Assembly (NCBI RefSeq): GCF_014656395.1
Contig: NZ_BNCI01000001.1
Span: 1-64,000, forward strand
Source of the DNA: Kordiimonas sediminis
GTDB taxonomy: Bacteria > Pseudomonadota > Alphaproteobacteria > Sphingomonadales > Kordiimonadaceae
DNA: 64,000 bases
Direction of reading: 5' to 3'
Both the position numbers and the translations under genes were made by a program. Positions within the stretch are counted from its first letter, which is position 1. Every line of letters starts with the position of its first letter. The notes below the pieces were generated by a model. It was not told the origin of the DNA, made no database searches, and saw only the letters and a list, made by a program, of their open reading frames with translations. Positions 1-8,451 of this stretch are shown piece by piece.

Positions 1-47
1 GCCTGCCGCCAGCGTTCGTTCTGAGCCAGGATCAAACTCTCAAGTTG
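1..47 (-). rRNA. rrs: 16S rRNA, 5' end only (partial)
   Basis: Read on the minus strand, the first 47 bases give the conserved start of bacterial 16S rRNA: the AGAGTTTGATCCTGGCTCAG primer site followed by AACGAACGCTGGCGGC. The rest of the gene lies outside the left edge. The exact mature 5' end may differ by a base or two. Confidence 0.97.
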
Positions 48-384
48 AATGTCAGGAAACCAATAATGGCTCCATAAAAAACCACTATTCCTTCACACAA
101 CCAGAAAATCTTCCAACATCTGTGCCAAAGCACAGAAGCTCAAGAATTAACTGACTGATATATGCGTGAACATATATCAAAATAACTTCACTCGCTTAAA
201 AACAAGCGAAGCATGTTAGAGATAAGAAATAGTAGTCAAAACAGACTACCGTCCTCATCTCCCTTCCATATCTACTCTGTCAAAGATCAAAAACTTTCCT
301 GAACCGGAACCCCAGTTTAAAACTGACTTTCTGCTATCAGGCTGTTGCCGGACCGGACTTTCGTCAGCGTGCGGCGGGGCGATC
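48..384 (-). promoter_or_regulatory. rRNA operon leader region
   Basis: This is the transcribed leader between the promoter-like element at 385-414 and the 16S 5' end, about 330 nt. No open reading frame in it looks real. It contains a boxA-like antitermination site at 278-289 and several short inverted repeats that could form the RNase III processing stem with sequence downstream of 16S. That partner lies outside the window, so the stem cannot be confirmed. Confidence 0.7.
278..289 (-). promoter_or_regulatory. boxA-like antitermination site in rrn leader
   Basis: The minus strand reads TGATCTTTGACA, one mismatch from the TGCTCTTTGACA form commonly seen in alphaproteobacterial rrn leaders. 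BoxA RNA recruits NusB/S10 for rRNA antitermination. It lies about 230 nt before 16S, inside the leader, where such a site is expected. Confidence 0.65.
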
Positions 385-414
385 TGTATATGGTGATTAA
401 CACCACCATGTCAA
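385..414 (-). promoter_or_regulatory. rrn promoter, proximal (TTGACA-N18-TATACA)
   Basis: The minus strand has a perfect -35 TTGACA at 414-409, an 18 bp spacer and a -10 TATACA at 390-385. A GC-rich stretch follows the -10, which resembles stringent-control discriminators. An 18 bp perfect palindrome (413-430) overlaps the upstream edge of the -35, and the spacer contains a GGTG/CACC inverted repeat. Confidence 0.7.
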
Positions 415-430
415 GTTCAAATTTGAACTT
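413..430. repeat. 18 bp perfect palindrome overlapping the rrn -35
   Basis: AAGTTCAAATTTGAACTT reads the same on both strands. It overlaps the last two bases of the rrn -35 hexamer and extends into the position of an UP element. It could be an operator, or only an A/T-rich UP element that happens to be symmetrical. Confidence 0.6.
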
Positions 431-521
431 TAGATCTAGTGTGACGAAGCAGCATTCTTGTCTGAGTAACAGTCAGTGACTGGTGTGTCAGGCAGAGCAG
501 CGCGCCCCGTCGGTGAAGCGG

Positions 522-550
522 TTTTTAGTGACAGGGCCGGGAAAACGCAA
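522..550 (-). promoter_or_regulatory. possible second, distal rrn promoter
   Basis: The minus strand has TTGCGT (550-545), a 17 bp spacer and TAAAAA (527-522). A/T-rich sequence (about 555-580, with runs of A) lies immediately upstream, like an UP element. Tandem rrn promoters are common, but the -10 match is only moderate. Confidence 0.4.
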
Positions 551-631
551 GCGCTTTTTTGCAAGAAAATGCATTTTTTTGCCCTGCGCCGCTAAAACCC
601 TTGCAAACCCTAGGCTTTGCATCAAAGGGAA

Positions 632-689
632 TTGAACATGGTATCTGACGGATTATATTTGCATCCACGCGCAGTGGTATATATATAAT
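632..689 (+). promoter_or_regulatory. candidate promoter(s) for the M23 peptidase gene
   Basis: Two overlapping sigma70-like arrangements face rightward: TTGAAC (632-637), 16 bp, TATATT (654-659); and TTGCAT (659-664), 19 bp, TATAAT (684-689). Either would start transcription a short distance before the gene at 743. I cannot tell which is used. Confidence 0.4.
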
Positions 690-742
690 GAATCTACACC
701 GCCAGTACGGCCACTCAATAACTGAATCAGGGACCCAGAGTT

Positions 743-2191
743 TTGAGAATCGATCCTTCGAAAGATGCAATTCAGGCACACGAAAAATCTTCACATTCTT
801 CACTGCTGTCTCTCATGCAGCCCAAAAAACTGTTAAAGACAGTTATTAAAGCGAGCGAGTCGCCCGCAGGGTTCGGTATTTTAGCACTTGTCGGCATCAC
901 AGCTGTTTTTCTGTATCAGACCGGCGCGTTTGAAGCGGCCTCTGAATCGCTCCAGAGTGAAACACCAGCCGCACCGATCATGGCAGAAACTGCACAGGCG
1001 TCGGAGATAGATAAGACGAAACCTGAAGAACCCTCCCTCCTCTCGCTAAGTCTACGTTCGGGTGAAACTCTTATAGAGGCACTATTACGTCAGGATGTGA
1101 ATTCGCAGTCAGCTCACCGGGCAGTTGCAGAACTTTCCTCTGTTGCAGACATGAGACGCATCAGACCAGGCCAGGAAATACGAATCAAACTGTTGCAAGA
1201 AGCCAATACAGACGGGAAAACAATCGAAGAGCTACGTCTGCGCACAGCCTTTGATAAGGAAGCAACTGTCAAACGAACTGGTGAAGCCTATCAGCCTAGC
1301 GAAGAAGATATTAAAACGATCCAGCTGACAAACCTCGTTGAAGGCACCATTGAAGACAGTCTTTATATATCAGCACAAAAAGAGGGACTGCCAGCCCCTG
1401 TCATCGTGAATGCGATCCGCCTTCTAAGCTTTGATGTCGACTTTGAGCGCGAAATCAGAACCGGTGATACATATAGTGTCTATTATACCAGACGGTATGC
1501 ACCAGAATTTGATGACATTGAAGAAGGGAAAATTCTGCGGATTAATCTGGGTATGCAGAAGCGAGAACTTGAAGGAACCCTTTATAGTGATTCTGAAGGC
1601 AGCGATTATTTTGATGCCGAAGGGAACAGCACACGGCGTGCCTTAATGAAAACGCCTGTGGACAAAGCTGTCATGACATCTTCATACGGCAAACGAAAGC
1701 ATCCCGTTCTTGGCTACACCCGCATGCATAAGGGGGTGGACTTTCGTGCATACACAGGCACACCAATCATGGCAGCTGGCGACGGCGTGATCGAACGCGC
1801 CAACAGATACGGCAGTTACGGCAATTATATTCGTATTCGTCATAACGGTAACTATCAGACGGCCTACGCACATCTAAGCAAATTTGGCAAAGGCAGTAAA
1901 AAGGGTCGACGCGTCAAACAGGGTCAGATAATCGGCTACTCTGGTGCGACCGGACGGGTAACCGGCGCCCACCTGCACTATGAGGTGTATTATAATGGCA
2001 AGTCCGTCAATCCCATGAGCTTGAAACTGCCGTCAGGGCGCAAATTGCAAGGCGATGATTTGAATATCTTTCAGGCTCAGCGAGACACACTTATTGCGCA
2101 AATTGGTCAGACACGCGAAGCATACAGTATACTGGCGTCACTGGAGCCAGCAGGCCGAAGTACATCACGGACTGCAATCGGAGATAACTGA
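743..2191 (+). CDS. M23 (LytM-type) peptidase, membrane-anchored
   Basis: Probably a cell-wall endopeptidase, or a regulator of one, facing the periplasm. The order is: a short cytoplasmic N-terminus, one membrane segment near residues 46-62, a low-complexity linker, an OapA/LysM-like region around 105-150, and a C-terminal LytM domain from about residue 300. The zinc ligands are recognisable: the first H and D in RMHKGVDF, then HLHYEV, with the intervening YAHL. The only initiator in frame with the full N-terminus is TTG at 743; the first ATG is at 815 and has no clear ribosome site, so the start is uncertain. It is alone, next to the rRNA promoter and divergent from it. Confidence 0.9.
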   Translation: MRIDPSKDAIQAHEKSSHSSLLSLMQPKKLLKTVIKASESPAGFGILALVGITAVFLYQTGAFEAASESLQSETPAAPIMAETAQASEIDKTKPEEPSLLSLSLRSGETLIEALLRQDVNSQSAHRAVAELSSVADMRRIRPGQEIRIKLLQEANTDGKTIEELRLRTAFDKEATVKRTGEAYQPSEEDIKTIQLTNLVEGTIEDSLYISAQKEGLPAPVIVNAIRLLSFDVDFEREIRTGDTYSVYYTRRYAPEFDDIEEGKILRINLGMQKRELEGTLYSDSEGSDYFDAEGNSTRRALMKTPVDKAVMTSSYGKRKHPVLGYTRMHKGVDFRAYTGTPIMAAGDGVIERANRYGSYGNYIRIRHNGNYQTAYAHLSKFGKGSKKGRRVKQGQIIGYSGATGRVTGAHLHYEVYYNGKSVNPMSLKLPSGRKLQGDDLNIFQAQRDTLIAQIGQTREAYSILASLEPAGRSTSRTAIGDN

Positions 2192-2321
2192 TAAGCCGTG
2201 CATCATCCCGGGCAGAACTGCTGATTACAGGTGCTGCCCTGATTACATAATCTAAAAAATACATCAGCACAGCTGACTATAGAAACTGAAATCGTTGCTT
2301 GCCCGAGGGAGCCATTAAACA

Positions 2322-2921
2322 ATGCAGATATTATCACGGTGCACCATCATAAATATGACTGCCTGCTTGGCCACAGTGTTCGCTGTATCCGCCACAGGTA
2401 ACACCCAGGATAACGCAGCACCAAATCTAAAAGCATTTGAAATGTGCGTTAGCGTAGAAAGCGATTTGGAACGGCTGGCTTGTTTTGATGCTGCCGCAAA
2501 GACATTTGATTTCAAGAAGACCCAGAAGGTTCTTGATAATTCTGCACATATTCAAAAAGAGGCAGAACGTTTGCGAGCAGAAGCCAAAGCCGCGAGGGAC
2601 GCTGAACAGCGACTGAAAGCAGAAGCTGAAGCAAAAGCCAAAGCACTTGAAGCACAAAAGAAAGAAGAATTTGGCAGAGCCGACGCAGAAGTTCGCACGG
2701 TCGACCTGATCGAAGACGAGATACTGCGCATTCACAAGCCTAAAGTTGGCGGCATCGTTCTTATGCTTAAGAACAGCCAGGTCTGGCAACAGGTGGACGG
2801 CAATCGTCCTGGACGAATCGTACCCGGCATGAAGGTCAAAATTAAAAAGACCCGCATGGGTGGATATTTAATGACAATTGAACTGTCCGGCAAAGTAATC
2901 CGGGTTAAACGGATTATCTAA
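2322..2921 (+). CDS. small exported protein, CFD/QVWRQ family, paralogue A
   Basis: Unknown function; 199 residues. A signal-like hydrophobic N-terminus ends near residue 28. Next comes a short motif with two cysteines (CVSVESDLERLACFDAA), an Ala/Glu/Lys-rich coiled-coil stretch at about 70-115, and a compact beta-rich C-terminus containing NSQVWQQ and ending in IRVKRII. The two-cysteine motif resembles the start of VasI/TagO-type periplasmic proteins, but no type VI secretion genes are nearby. The same layout recurs in the protein at 6347-6880. A terminator follows directly. Confidence 0.8.
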   Translation: MQILSRCTIINMTACLATVFAVSATGNTQDNAAPNLKAFEMCVSVESDLERLACFDAAAKTFDFKKTQKVLDNSAHIQKEAERLRAEAKAARDAEQRLKAEAEAKAKALEAQKKEEFGRADAEVRTVDLIEDEILRIHKPKVGGIVLMLKNSQVWQQVDGNRPGRIVPGMKVKIKKTRMGGYLMTIELSGKVIRVKRII

Positions 2922-2961
2922 CCTATTCTGCATTTCTCTACCTAATTATGAAATACTGGTA

Positions 2962-2989
2962 AGAGCAGCCTTTAGGTTGCTCTTTTTTT
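2962..2989 (+). terminator. Rho-independent terminator
   Basis: AGAGCAGCC and GGTTGCTCT form a 9 bp stem with one G-U pair and a short loop, followed by a run of T. It closes the small exported protein gene ending at 2921. Confidence 0.85.
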
Positions 2990-3250
2990 ATGTCTAAAGT
3001 TTATTAAAACACGCCTCATATCGGACAAATGTTATATTCTTTCACGCCATGCGTAACAAACTTGTGATATATTTCACACACCTTTGATTTAATGTGTTCG
3101 TTAGCTAATTTAAACCATTAATCTACCATTTCCCCTAACTGTTTAATTTGTTTAGAAATTCAGAACGGTATCAACGAACTAGTAAAAAAGTTCAGTACCG
3201 TACAACCTACTCTTTTGGTGTAGGGATTAACTTTTGGAAAGGAAATCAGA
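2990..3250 (+). promoter_or_regulatory. regulatory region of TonB receptor 1
   Basis: This gene-free stretch precedes the first receptor. It holds a perfect TGTGA-N6-TCACA dyad at 3063-3078, a possible promoter TTGATT-N16-TAATTT at 3084-3111, and a leader hairpin at 3165-3201 (ACGGTA...TACCGT outer, GAACT...AGTTC inner stem). An AAAGGAAA ribosome site sits just before the GTG start. Confidence 0.5.
3063..3078. promoter_or_regulatory. CRP/FNR-type dyad upstream of TonB receptor 1
   Basis: TGTGATATATTTCACA matches the TGTGA-N6-TCACA core of CRP-family sites perfectly. The surrounding segment (AAACTTGTGA...CACACACC) recurs upstream of the second receptor at about 8261-8285 with a spacer two bases longer. 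No CRP-family regulator gene is in the window. Confidence 0.5.
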
Positions 3251-6211
3251 GTGACAAACACGAGCAAGAAACTCCGTCGTGCTGCCCTTATGGGAAGTAC
3301 GGCTGCTGTTGCTGCTAGTTTCGCACTGGGACTGGGGGTAACGCCTGTTTCCGCGCAAGACGCCGACGAATCGACTGAGTTCGAGGAAGTTGTAGTAACA
3401 GGTTCTCGTATTAAAAATGCTAACATTTCTTCACCTAGCCCGGTGACGACAGTTGGCGCAGCAGAAATCGCAATCCGTGGTAACACGCAGATTGAAGACA
3501 TGCTGACAACACTTCCACAGACAGTTGCGGCTGTTGGTGATGGTGACTTCTATGGTGACGGTACAGCAAAAGTTGACCTTCGTGGCCTCGGACCAGAAAG
3601 AACGCTTGTTCTTGTTGACGGTCGTCGTCTTCCATACGGTCAGGCGAACGCTACAGCAGCTGACCTGAACTCAATCCCATCAATGCTGGTTCAGCGCGTT
3701 GACATCCTGACTGGTGGTGCGTCCGCAGTTTACGGTGCTGATGCGGTTGCCGGCGTTGTTAACTTCATCATGAAGCGCGACTTTGAAGGTATCTCCATTG
3801 ATGGTCAGATGAGCATCAACCAGGCTGATAACGATAGCGACCGTTTCAAGGCAATTCTAGAAGGTGGTGACCAGCCTGTTCCAGGTTCTAAATTTGACGG
3901 CTTCACTTGGTCTACAGATCTTATCTTGGGTGCTAACACTGCAGATGGTCGCGGTAACGTAACTGTTGCCTTTAACTATCGTGAAGCAAATGAAATTCGC
4001 CAAAGTGATCGTGACTACGCGGCTTGCGCGTTCGGCGGCGGTGATCCAGAGTACTACTGTCTGGGTTCTTCTACAACCAGCCCTGCGCGTTTCGCATCAT
4101 TTGGTCTGGCAAACACTAACCAGTTTGACCTGATCCCATTTGACCCAACTACTGGCGAAAGCCGTAACTACCAGGGTTCTGGCTCACCAAACGATACATT
4201 TAACTTTGCAGCTACACAGCGTACACGTGCGCCATCTGAGCGCTTCGCACTGACAGTGTTCTCTCACTATGATTTGTCTGACAATGTTGAACTGTACCTG
4301 GACTTCTCATACACAAGCAACACGACACAGGGTCAGGTTGGTCCATCAGGTTCCTTCTTTAACCCAAGTCAGCTAAACTGTGACAACCCATTCCTTTCTG
4401 ACCTGATGGTTGAAGAGATTTGTACAAAGAACGGTTTGAGCGGTGATGACATTGCAACTGCCTTTGTTGGTAAACGTAATGTTGAAGGCGGCCCTCGTCA
4501 AATGGACAACTACAATGATACATTCCGTATCACAGGTGGTTTCCGTGGTGACCTGAATGACGCCTGGACATATGATGTTAATGGTCAGTTTGCCAAAGTG
4601 AAAAACGGTCGCATGATGGGCAACGAGTTGATCGTACCACGTATGCAGAAAGCCCTTCTCGTTGGCACTGATCCTGTAACAGGCGAAGCAGTTTGTAAGT
4701 CTGTTCTGGACGGTTCTGACCCGCTTTGTGTGCCGTGGAATATTTTCCAGCCTGACGGAGTAACTCAGGAAGCTCTGAATTACATCTCTGTACCAACTTT
4801 CCGCGAAGGTCGTGTGGTTCAGAAAATCGTGAATGCTACTTTCACTGGCGATCTGGGTCAGTATGGCGTTTCACTTCCATGGGCAGAAGACGGCGTACAG
4901 TTTGTAGGTGGTCTGGAATATCGTAGCGATCACCTGGAACGTAATGCAGATGACTTCGTTCTGAACGATCTGATGTCAGGTTCCGGTGGTATCGAAGCAA
5001 TTTCTGAAACTGTTACAGTGGCAGAATTCTTCGGTGAGCTTGCAATCCCTCTCATCCAGGGCGCAGAATTCGCAGAAGAGCTTTCTGCTACTGCAGCATT
5101 CCGTTGGTCTGATTACAACACTACTGGTACGTCCAATACTTGGGCTCTTGGTCTGACGTGGCAGCCAGTATCTGATGTTCGTATCCGTGCCCAGGTTCAG
5201 CAGGCAGTTCGTGCACCAAACATTTTCGAACTGTATTTGTCTCAGGACGAGTCACTGTTTGACCTGACTGATCCAGACGGCGATGGTGTATTTGACCCAT
5301 GTGCGGGCTCAACCCCACAGTACACTCAGGCACAGTGTGCCCTTCAGGGTGTAACTGCATCTCAGTACGGTAACGTATCTGATAACCCAGCAGGTCAGTT
5401 CAACAGCATTACTGGTGGTAACCCAAATCTGGAAGTTGAGAAATCCAAGACTTATACTCTTGGCGCTGTCTTCACTCCATCCGCCATTGATGGCCTGAAC
5501 ATCTCTGTTGATTACTTTAACATTAAAGTTAAAGACTTCATCGGTACGATCCCTGCTAACCTGTCGCTCTCTAAGTGTTCTCTGGAAGGTGACCCATTCT
5601 ATTGTTCACTTATCCAGCGTGACGCTGGTGGTGGCCTGTGGGTGAACGGCGACACGTCTTACGTACTTGCAACCAACATCAACACTGGTTCCATCAAGAC
5701 AGACGGTCTTGACATTAACCTAGGTTACAACTTCGACCTTCCTGAGGGTTGGGGTACGATGAACCTGTCATATGTAGCAAGCTACATCATGAACTATAAA
5801 GTAGTAGCCCTGCCTGGTGAGCCTGCTTACCAGTGTGCTGGATACTATTCTGGTGAATGTCTAATTCCACGTCCAGAATACGGCCACCGTATGCTGGCAA
5901 CTTGGACGACTGATGGCGGTATTGGCGTGAACTTCTCATGGCGTCAGATTGGCAAAACCAAACTATTTGGTGCGCCTGATGATTCCACAAGCCAGAATGC
6001 TGAGATGAAGACAATCAACTACTTCGACATTGCAGTGAATAAAGAAATCATGGAAGGCGTTAGCATCCGCGCTGGTATCAACAATATTCTTGGTACCCGT
6101 CCTCCTGTGACTTCATCACTTCCTGCGGGTCTTGGTACTGGTAACACATACCCAGGTCTGTATGACGTTGATATGCGCTATGCATTCGTAGGTTTCACTG
6201 CTGACTTCTAA
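3251..6211 (+). CDS. TonB-dependent outer-membrane receptor 1
   Basis: Large energy-dependent outer-membrane importer, 986 residues; substrate unknown. A signal peptide ends in PVSAQD. A TonB-box-like stretch (EFEEVVVTGSRI) and a plug domain follow (about 45-175, with VDLRGLG and GGASAVYGADAVAGVVNF), then a long beta-barrel ending in aromatic F (VGFTADF). At least six closely spaced cysteine pairs and a DPDGDGVFD acidic loop (about 5270-5300) fall in likely surface loops. The start is GTG with AAAGGAAA upstream. Codons are strongly skewed to GGT, CGT and GTT, suggesting high expression. Its N-terminus is almost the same as in receptor 2. Confidence 0.96.
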   Translation: MTNTSKKLRRAALMGSTAAVAASFALGLGVTPVSAQDADESTEFEEVVVTGSRIKNANISSPSPVTTVGAAEIAIRGNTQIEDMLTTLPQTVAAVGDGDFYGDGTAKVDLRGLGPERTLVLVDGRRLPYGQANATAADLNSIPSMLVQRVDILTGGASAVYGADAVAGVVNFIMKRDFEGISIDGQMSINQADNDSDRFKAILEGGDQPVPGSKFDGFTWSTDLILGANTADGRGNVTVAFNYREANEIRQSDRDYAACAFGGGDPEYYCLGSSTTSPARFASFGLANTNQFDLIPFDPTTGESRNYQGSGSPNDTFNFAATQRTRAPSERFALTVFSHYDLSDNVELYLDFSYTSNTTQGQVGPSGSFFNPSQLNCDNPFLSDLMVEEICTKNGLSGDDIATAFVGKRNVEGGPRQMDNYNDTFRITGGFRGDLNDAWTYDVNGQFAKVKNGRMMGNELIVPRMQKALLVGTDPVTGEAVCKSVLDGSDPLCVPWNIFQPDGVTQEALNYISVPTFREGRVVQKIVNATFTGDLGQYGVSLPWAEDGVQFVGGLEYRSDHLERNADDFVLNDLMSGSGGIEAISETVTVAEFFGELAIPLIQGAEFAEELSATAAFRWSDYNTTGTSNTWALGLTWQPVSDVRIRAQVQQAVRAPNIFELYLSQDESLFDLTDPDGDGVFDPCAGSTPQYTQAQCALQGVTASQYGNVSDNPAGQFNSITGGNPNLEVEKSKTYTLGAVFTPSAIDGLNISVDYFNIKVKDFIGTIPANLSLSKCSLEGDPFYCSLIQRDAGGGLWVNGDTSYVLATNINTGSIKTDGLDINLGYNFDLPEGWGTMNLSYVASYIMNYKVVALPGEPAYQCAGYYSGECLIPRPEYGHRMLATWTTDGGIGVNFSWRQIGKTKLFGAPDDSTSQNAEMKTINYFDIAVNKEIMEGVSIRAGINNILGTRPPVTSSLPAGLGTGNTYPGLYDVDMRYAFVGFTADF

Positions 6212-6245
6212 GTCGACAGAGAATACTTAACGGTAAAAATATACG

Positions 6246-6278
6246 GCTACAGGCTTTCGGGCCTGTAGCTTTTTCTTT
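6246..6278 (+). terminator. Rho-independent terminator after TonB receptor 1
   Basis: GCTACAGGC pairs perfectly with GCCTGTAGC around a six-base loop, followed by TTTTTCTTTT. It ends the receptor transcript. Confidence 0.9.
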
Positions 6279-6346
6279 TGCAGCAACATAAACTTTTGTA
6301 AGCTACCACTATATTTGAGCCTTCTGATTAAACATGTGGGGAAATC

Positions 6347-6880
6347 ATGAAAAAGACCATATACACCATCGCCTTAGTATCTTTTTGCACCACACTGTCT
6401 GTGAATGCTGCAGAACAAACTGGCCAAAACTTTGTTCAACAGTTTAATGCCTGTAAAGCTATCAAGGATCATGATGACCGTCTTGCCTGCTTTGACCAGT
6501 TGGAAGCACCTACATCTAATCTCTTTTCAGGAACGCAAGAATTAAGTCCCTCTTCCTCTAAAAAACCGACCCAACAAGAAAAAGAGGACGCCTTCGGTGT
6601 ACAGAGCATTAAGAAAACTGAAGAGGTGAGGAAAAAAGAAGAGGAAGCCGAACTTAAGAAGATTTCCTCTACTATCGTAGAAGCTGGCAAGAACAGCACG
6701 GGTCAATACTTCTTCATTCTGGAAAACGGTCAGGTATGGCGACAATTACCAGCAGACACCGGTAGCGTAAGACTTCCCAAAAAACTCGATGGTGCAAAAG
6801 TCGAAATTACCCGCAAAATGCTTGGTAGTTTTTCCTTACGTGTCAAAGGACGGTCAGTACGTGTCTCAAGGCTAAAATAA
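6347..6880 (+). CDS. small exported protein, CFD/QVWRQ family, paralogue B
   Basis: Unknown function; 177 residues. A clear signal peptide (residues 1-21, ending VNAAEQ) is followed by the two-cysteine motif CKAIKDHDDRLACFD, a charged Lys/Glu helix around 80-105 and a beta-rich C-terminus with ENGQVWRQ, ending VRVSRLK. It matches the gene at 2322-2921 in layout and in the C-terminal motif, so the two look like diverged duplicates. The ribosome site is GTGGGGAAATC before ATG. It lies between a TonB receptor and the TPR-hydroxylase gene, 38 bp before the latter, so co-transcription with that gene is likely. Confidence 0.85.
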   Translation: MKKTIYTIALVSFCTTLSVNAAEQTGQNFVQQFNACKAIKDHDDRLACFDQLEAPTSNLFSGTQELSPSSSKKPTQQEKEDAFGVQSIKKTEEVRKKEEEAELKKISSTIVEAGKNSTGQYFFILENGQVWRQLPADTGSVRLPKKLDGAKVEITRKMLGSFSLRVKGRSVRVSRLK

Positions 6881-6918
6881 ACGAAGTATCATCATTTCAT
6901 TATTATACTGGAAAAGTC

Positions 6919-8097
6919 ATGCAACAAACTTCAGGTGCATATAATCCAAATGCTCTAGTTCAGGAGGGCATGAAAGCCTTACAAGATAAAAGGCCACAGG
7001 AAGCACATGCTGCTTTTAAAAAGCTGATAGATAACGGCACTGAAAATGCATCTATCTGGATGGCAATTGCATATGCATGTCGTGACATGGATGACAGAAG
7101 CGGATGTGCAGAAGCCGTTGATAAGTCTTTGGCACTGGAGCCTAGAAATCCTCGGGCATATGTTCTGAAAGCAGATTCTTTCTATAATGATGAAGACTTT
7201 CAGGCTGCCACTGCTTTTTATTTGAAAGCAATGAATGTAGCCCCTGATCCGAAAAACACATCTCCTGACCTGCAGGCCGAACTCGACCGCGCCCAAACAC
7301 GCTTCACTGAGCTTACGACAGCTTTTGAAGACTATCTTGTGAACGGCATAAAGAAAAAGGCAGATGAAACAGGGGACGCAGGCAAGCGAATCTCCCGGTC
7401 CATCGAATATATGATTGGCAAAAAGCAGCCCTATTTCCAACAACCGAAAACCTATTTCTTTCCTGAACTCCCAAACAAAGAGTTTTATGAAGTTTCTGAT
7501 TTTGATTGGGTATCTGAGCTGGAAGCGGCGACCACTGATATATTGCACGAGTTAGAAAATGCGATTGAGAACTCTGCTGACTTCAGCCCCTATCTGACAA
7601 GAAAAGACAATCGCCCGCAATCTGATCCCCACGGTCTTGCTGATAATGACGGATGGGCAGCCTTCTATCTTTATAAAGATGGCAATATCGTAGAGAAAAA
7701 TGCCGCTTTGTGCCCCAAAACAATGGATGCCTTACAGAAGGTCCCCTTGCCAAAAATTACCGGCAGGGCACCAAATGTGTTGTTTTCCAGGCTGAGGCCT
7801 GGTGCCAAGATTCCGCCGCATACAGGCATGGTAAATACCAGGCTGATTGGCCACTTACCTCTAATCATCCCGCCAGAGTGCGGTTTCAGAGTTGGACATG
7901 ACACGCGTGAATGGGAAGTCGGTAAGGTATGGTTATTCGATGACACGATCGACCATGAAGCATGGAATAATAGTTCTCAGGACAGGTATATTTTATTATT
8001 TGAAATCTGGAAACCGGAACTATCAACTACCGAAAGAGAACTGGTCTCCAAGCTTCTAATGAGTGTGGACGAGTATCATAATCACCGCCAAAACTGA
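6919..8097 (+). CDS. TPR-fused aspartyl/asparaginyl beta-hydroxylase
   Basis: Predicted cytosolic Fe(II)/2-oxoglutarate enzyme that would hydroxylate Asp or Asn in a protein or peptide. The N-terminal ~110 residues form TPR-like helical repeats (AxAxxA patterns with ALEPRNPRAYV). The C-terminal half is an AspH fold: PPHTG supplies the first iron histidine (H301) in the HxG form typical of AspH, which lacks the usual carboxylate ligand; HLPL follows and IDHEAWN supplies the second histidine (H346). There is no signal peptide. It lies 38 bp after paralogue B and before the second receptor. Substrate unknown. Confidence 0.9.
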   Translation: MQQTSGAYNPNALVQEGMKALQDKRPQEAHAAFKKLIDNGTENASIWMAIAYACRDMDDRSGCAEAVDKSLALEPRNPRAYVLKADSFYNDEDFQAATAFYLKAMNVAPDPKNTSPDLQAELDRAQTRFTELTTAFEDYLVNGIKKKADETGDAGKRISRSIEYMIGKKQPYFQQPKTYFFPELPNKEFYEVSDFDWVSELEAATTDILHELENAIENSADFSPYLTRKDNRPQSDPHGLADNDGWAAFYLYKDGNIVEKNAALCPKTMDALQKVPLPKITGRAPNVLFSRLRPGAKIPPHTGMVNTRLIGHLPLIIPPECGFRVGHDTREWEVGKVWLFDDTIDHEAWNNSSQDRYILLFEIWKPELSTTERELVSKLLMSVDEYHNHRQN

Positions 8098-8451
8098 ACG
8101 TAACCCAAAAAGCACACCACTATGGAATCATCTATAAAATGAACTTTATTGACGACTCCGCCCCCCTGAACTTACTCTAAAGTTTAAAAATTGCACCTAT
8201 GTCGCTTAAACATAGGCAGCTAAACAGTTTTTACTACTTATTAACTATAGTAGCAGCATAAACTTGTGACATATATCCCACACACCCGATGTAAATACTC
8301 ATTCAGTAACAGCAGAAACTAAAAAGTTTACTGTTATCTTACAAATCAGTTCGGCAATGTCGGCTTAGCGAAAGAAAATTTCGCAAACGTACGGCAACGT
8401 CCGTGCATTCGAGTGCTTAGAACATATAAGATTAAGAAGAGGAAACGCAGA
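8098..8451 (+). promoter_or_regulatory. regulatory region of TonB receptor 2
   Basis: No gene is visible. The stretch has an inverted repeat CCTATGT...ACATAGG (about 8197-8217) and the receptor-associated element TGTGA-N8-CCACA at 8265-8282, which resembles the site before receptor 1. A leader hairpin GCGAAA-GAAAA-TTTCGC is at 8368-8384. An AGAAGAGGAAA ribosome site precedes the GTG at 8452. Confidence 0.45.

Noticed and set aside
2322-6880. Type VI secretion role for the CFD proteins
   Set aside because: The RLACFD motif resembles VasI/TagO, but no type VI gene is present and the C-terminal domain differs.
6979-7548. 189-codon minus-strand frame inside the TPR-AspH gene
   Set aside because: It is antisense to a gene with intact motifs, has no ribosome site and gives a Cys/Ile/Phe-rich sequence without any recognisable feature.
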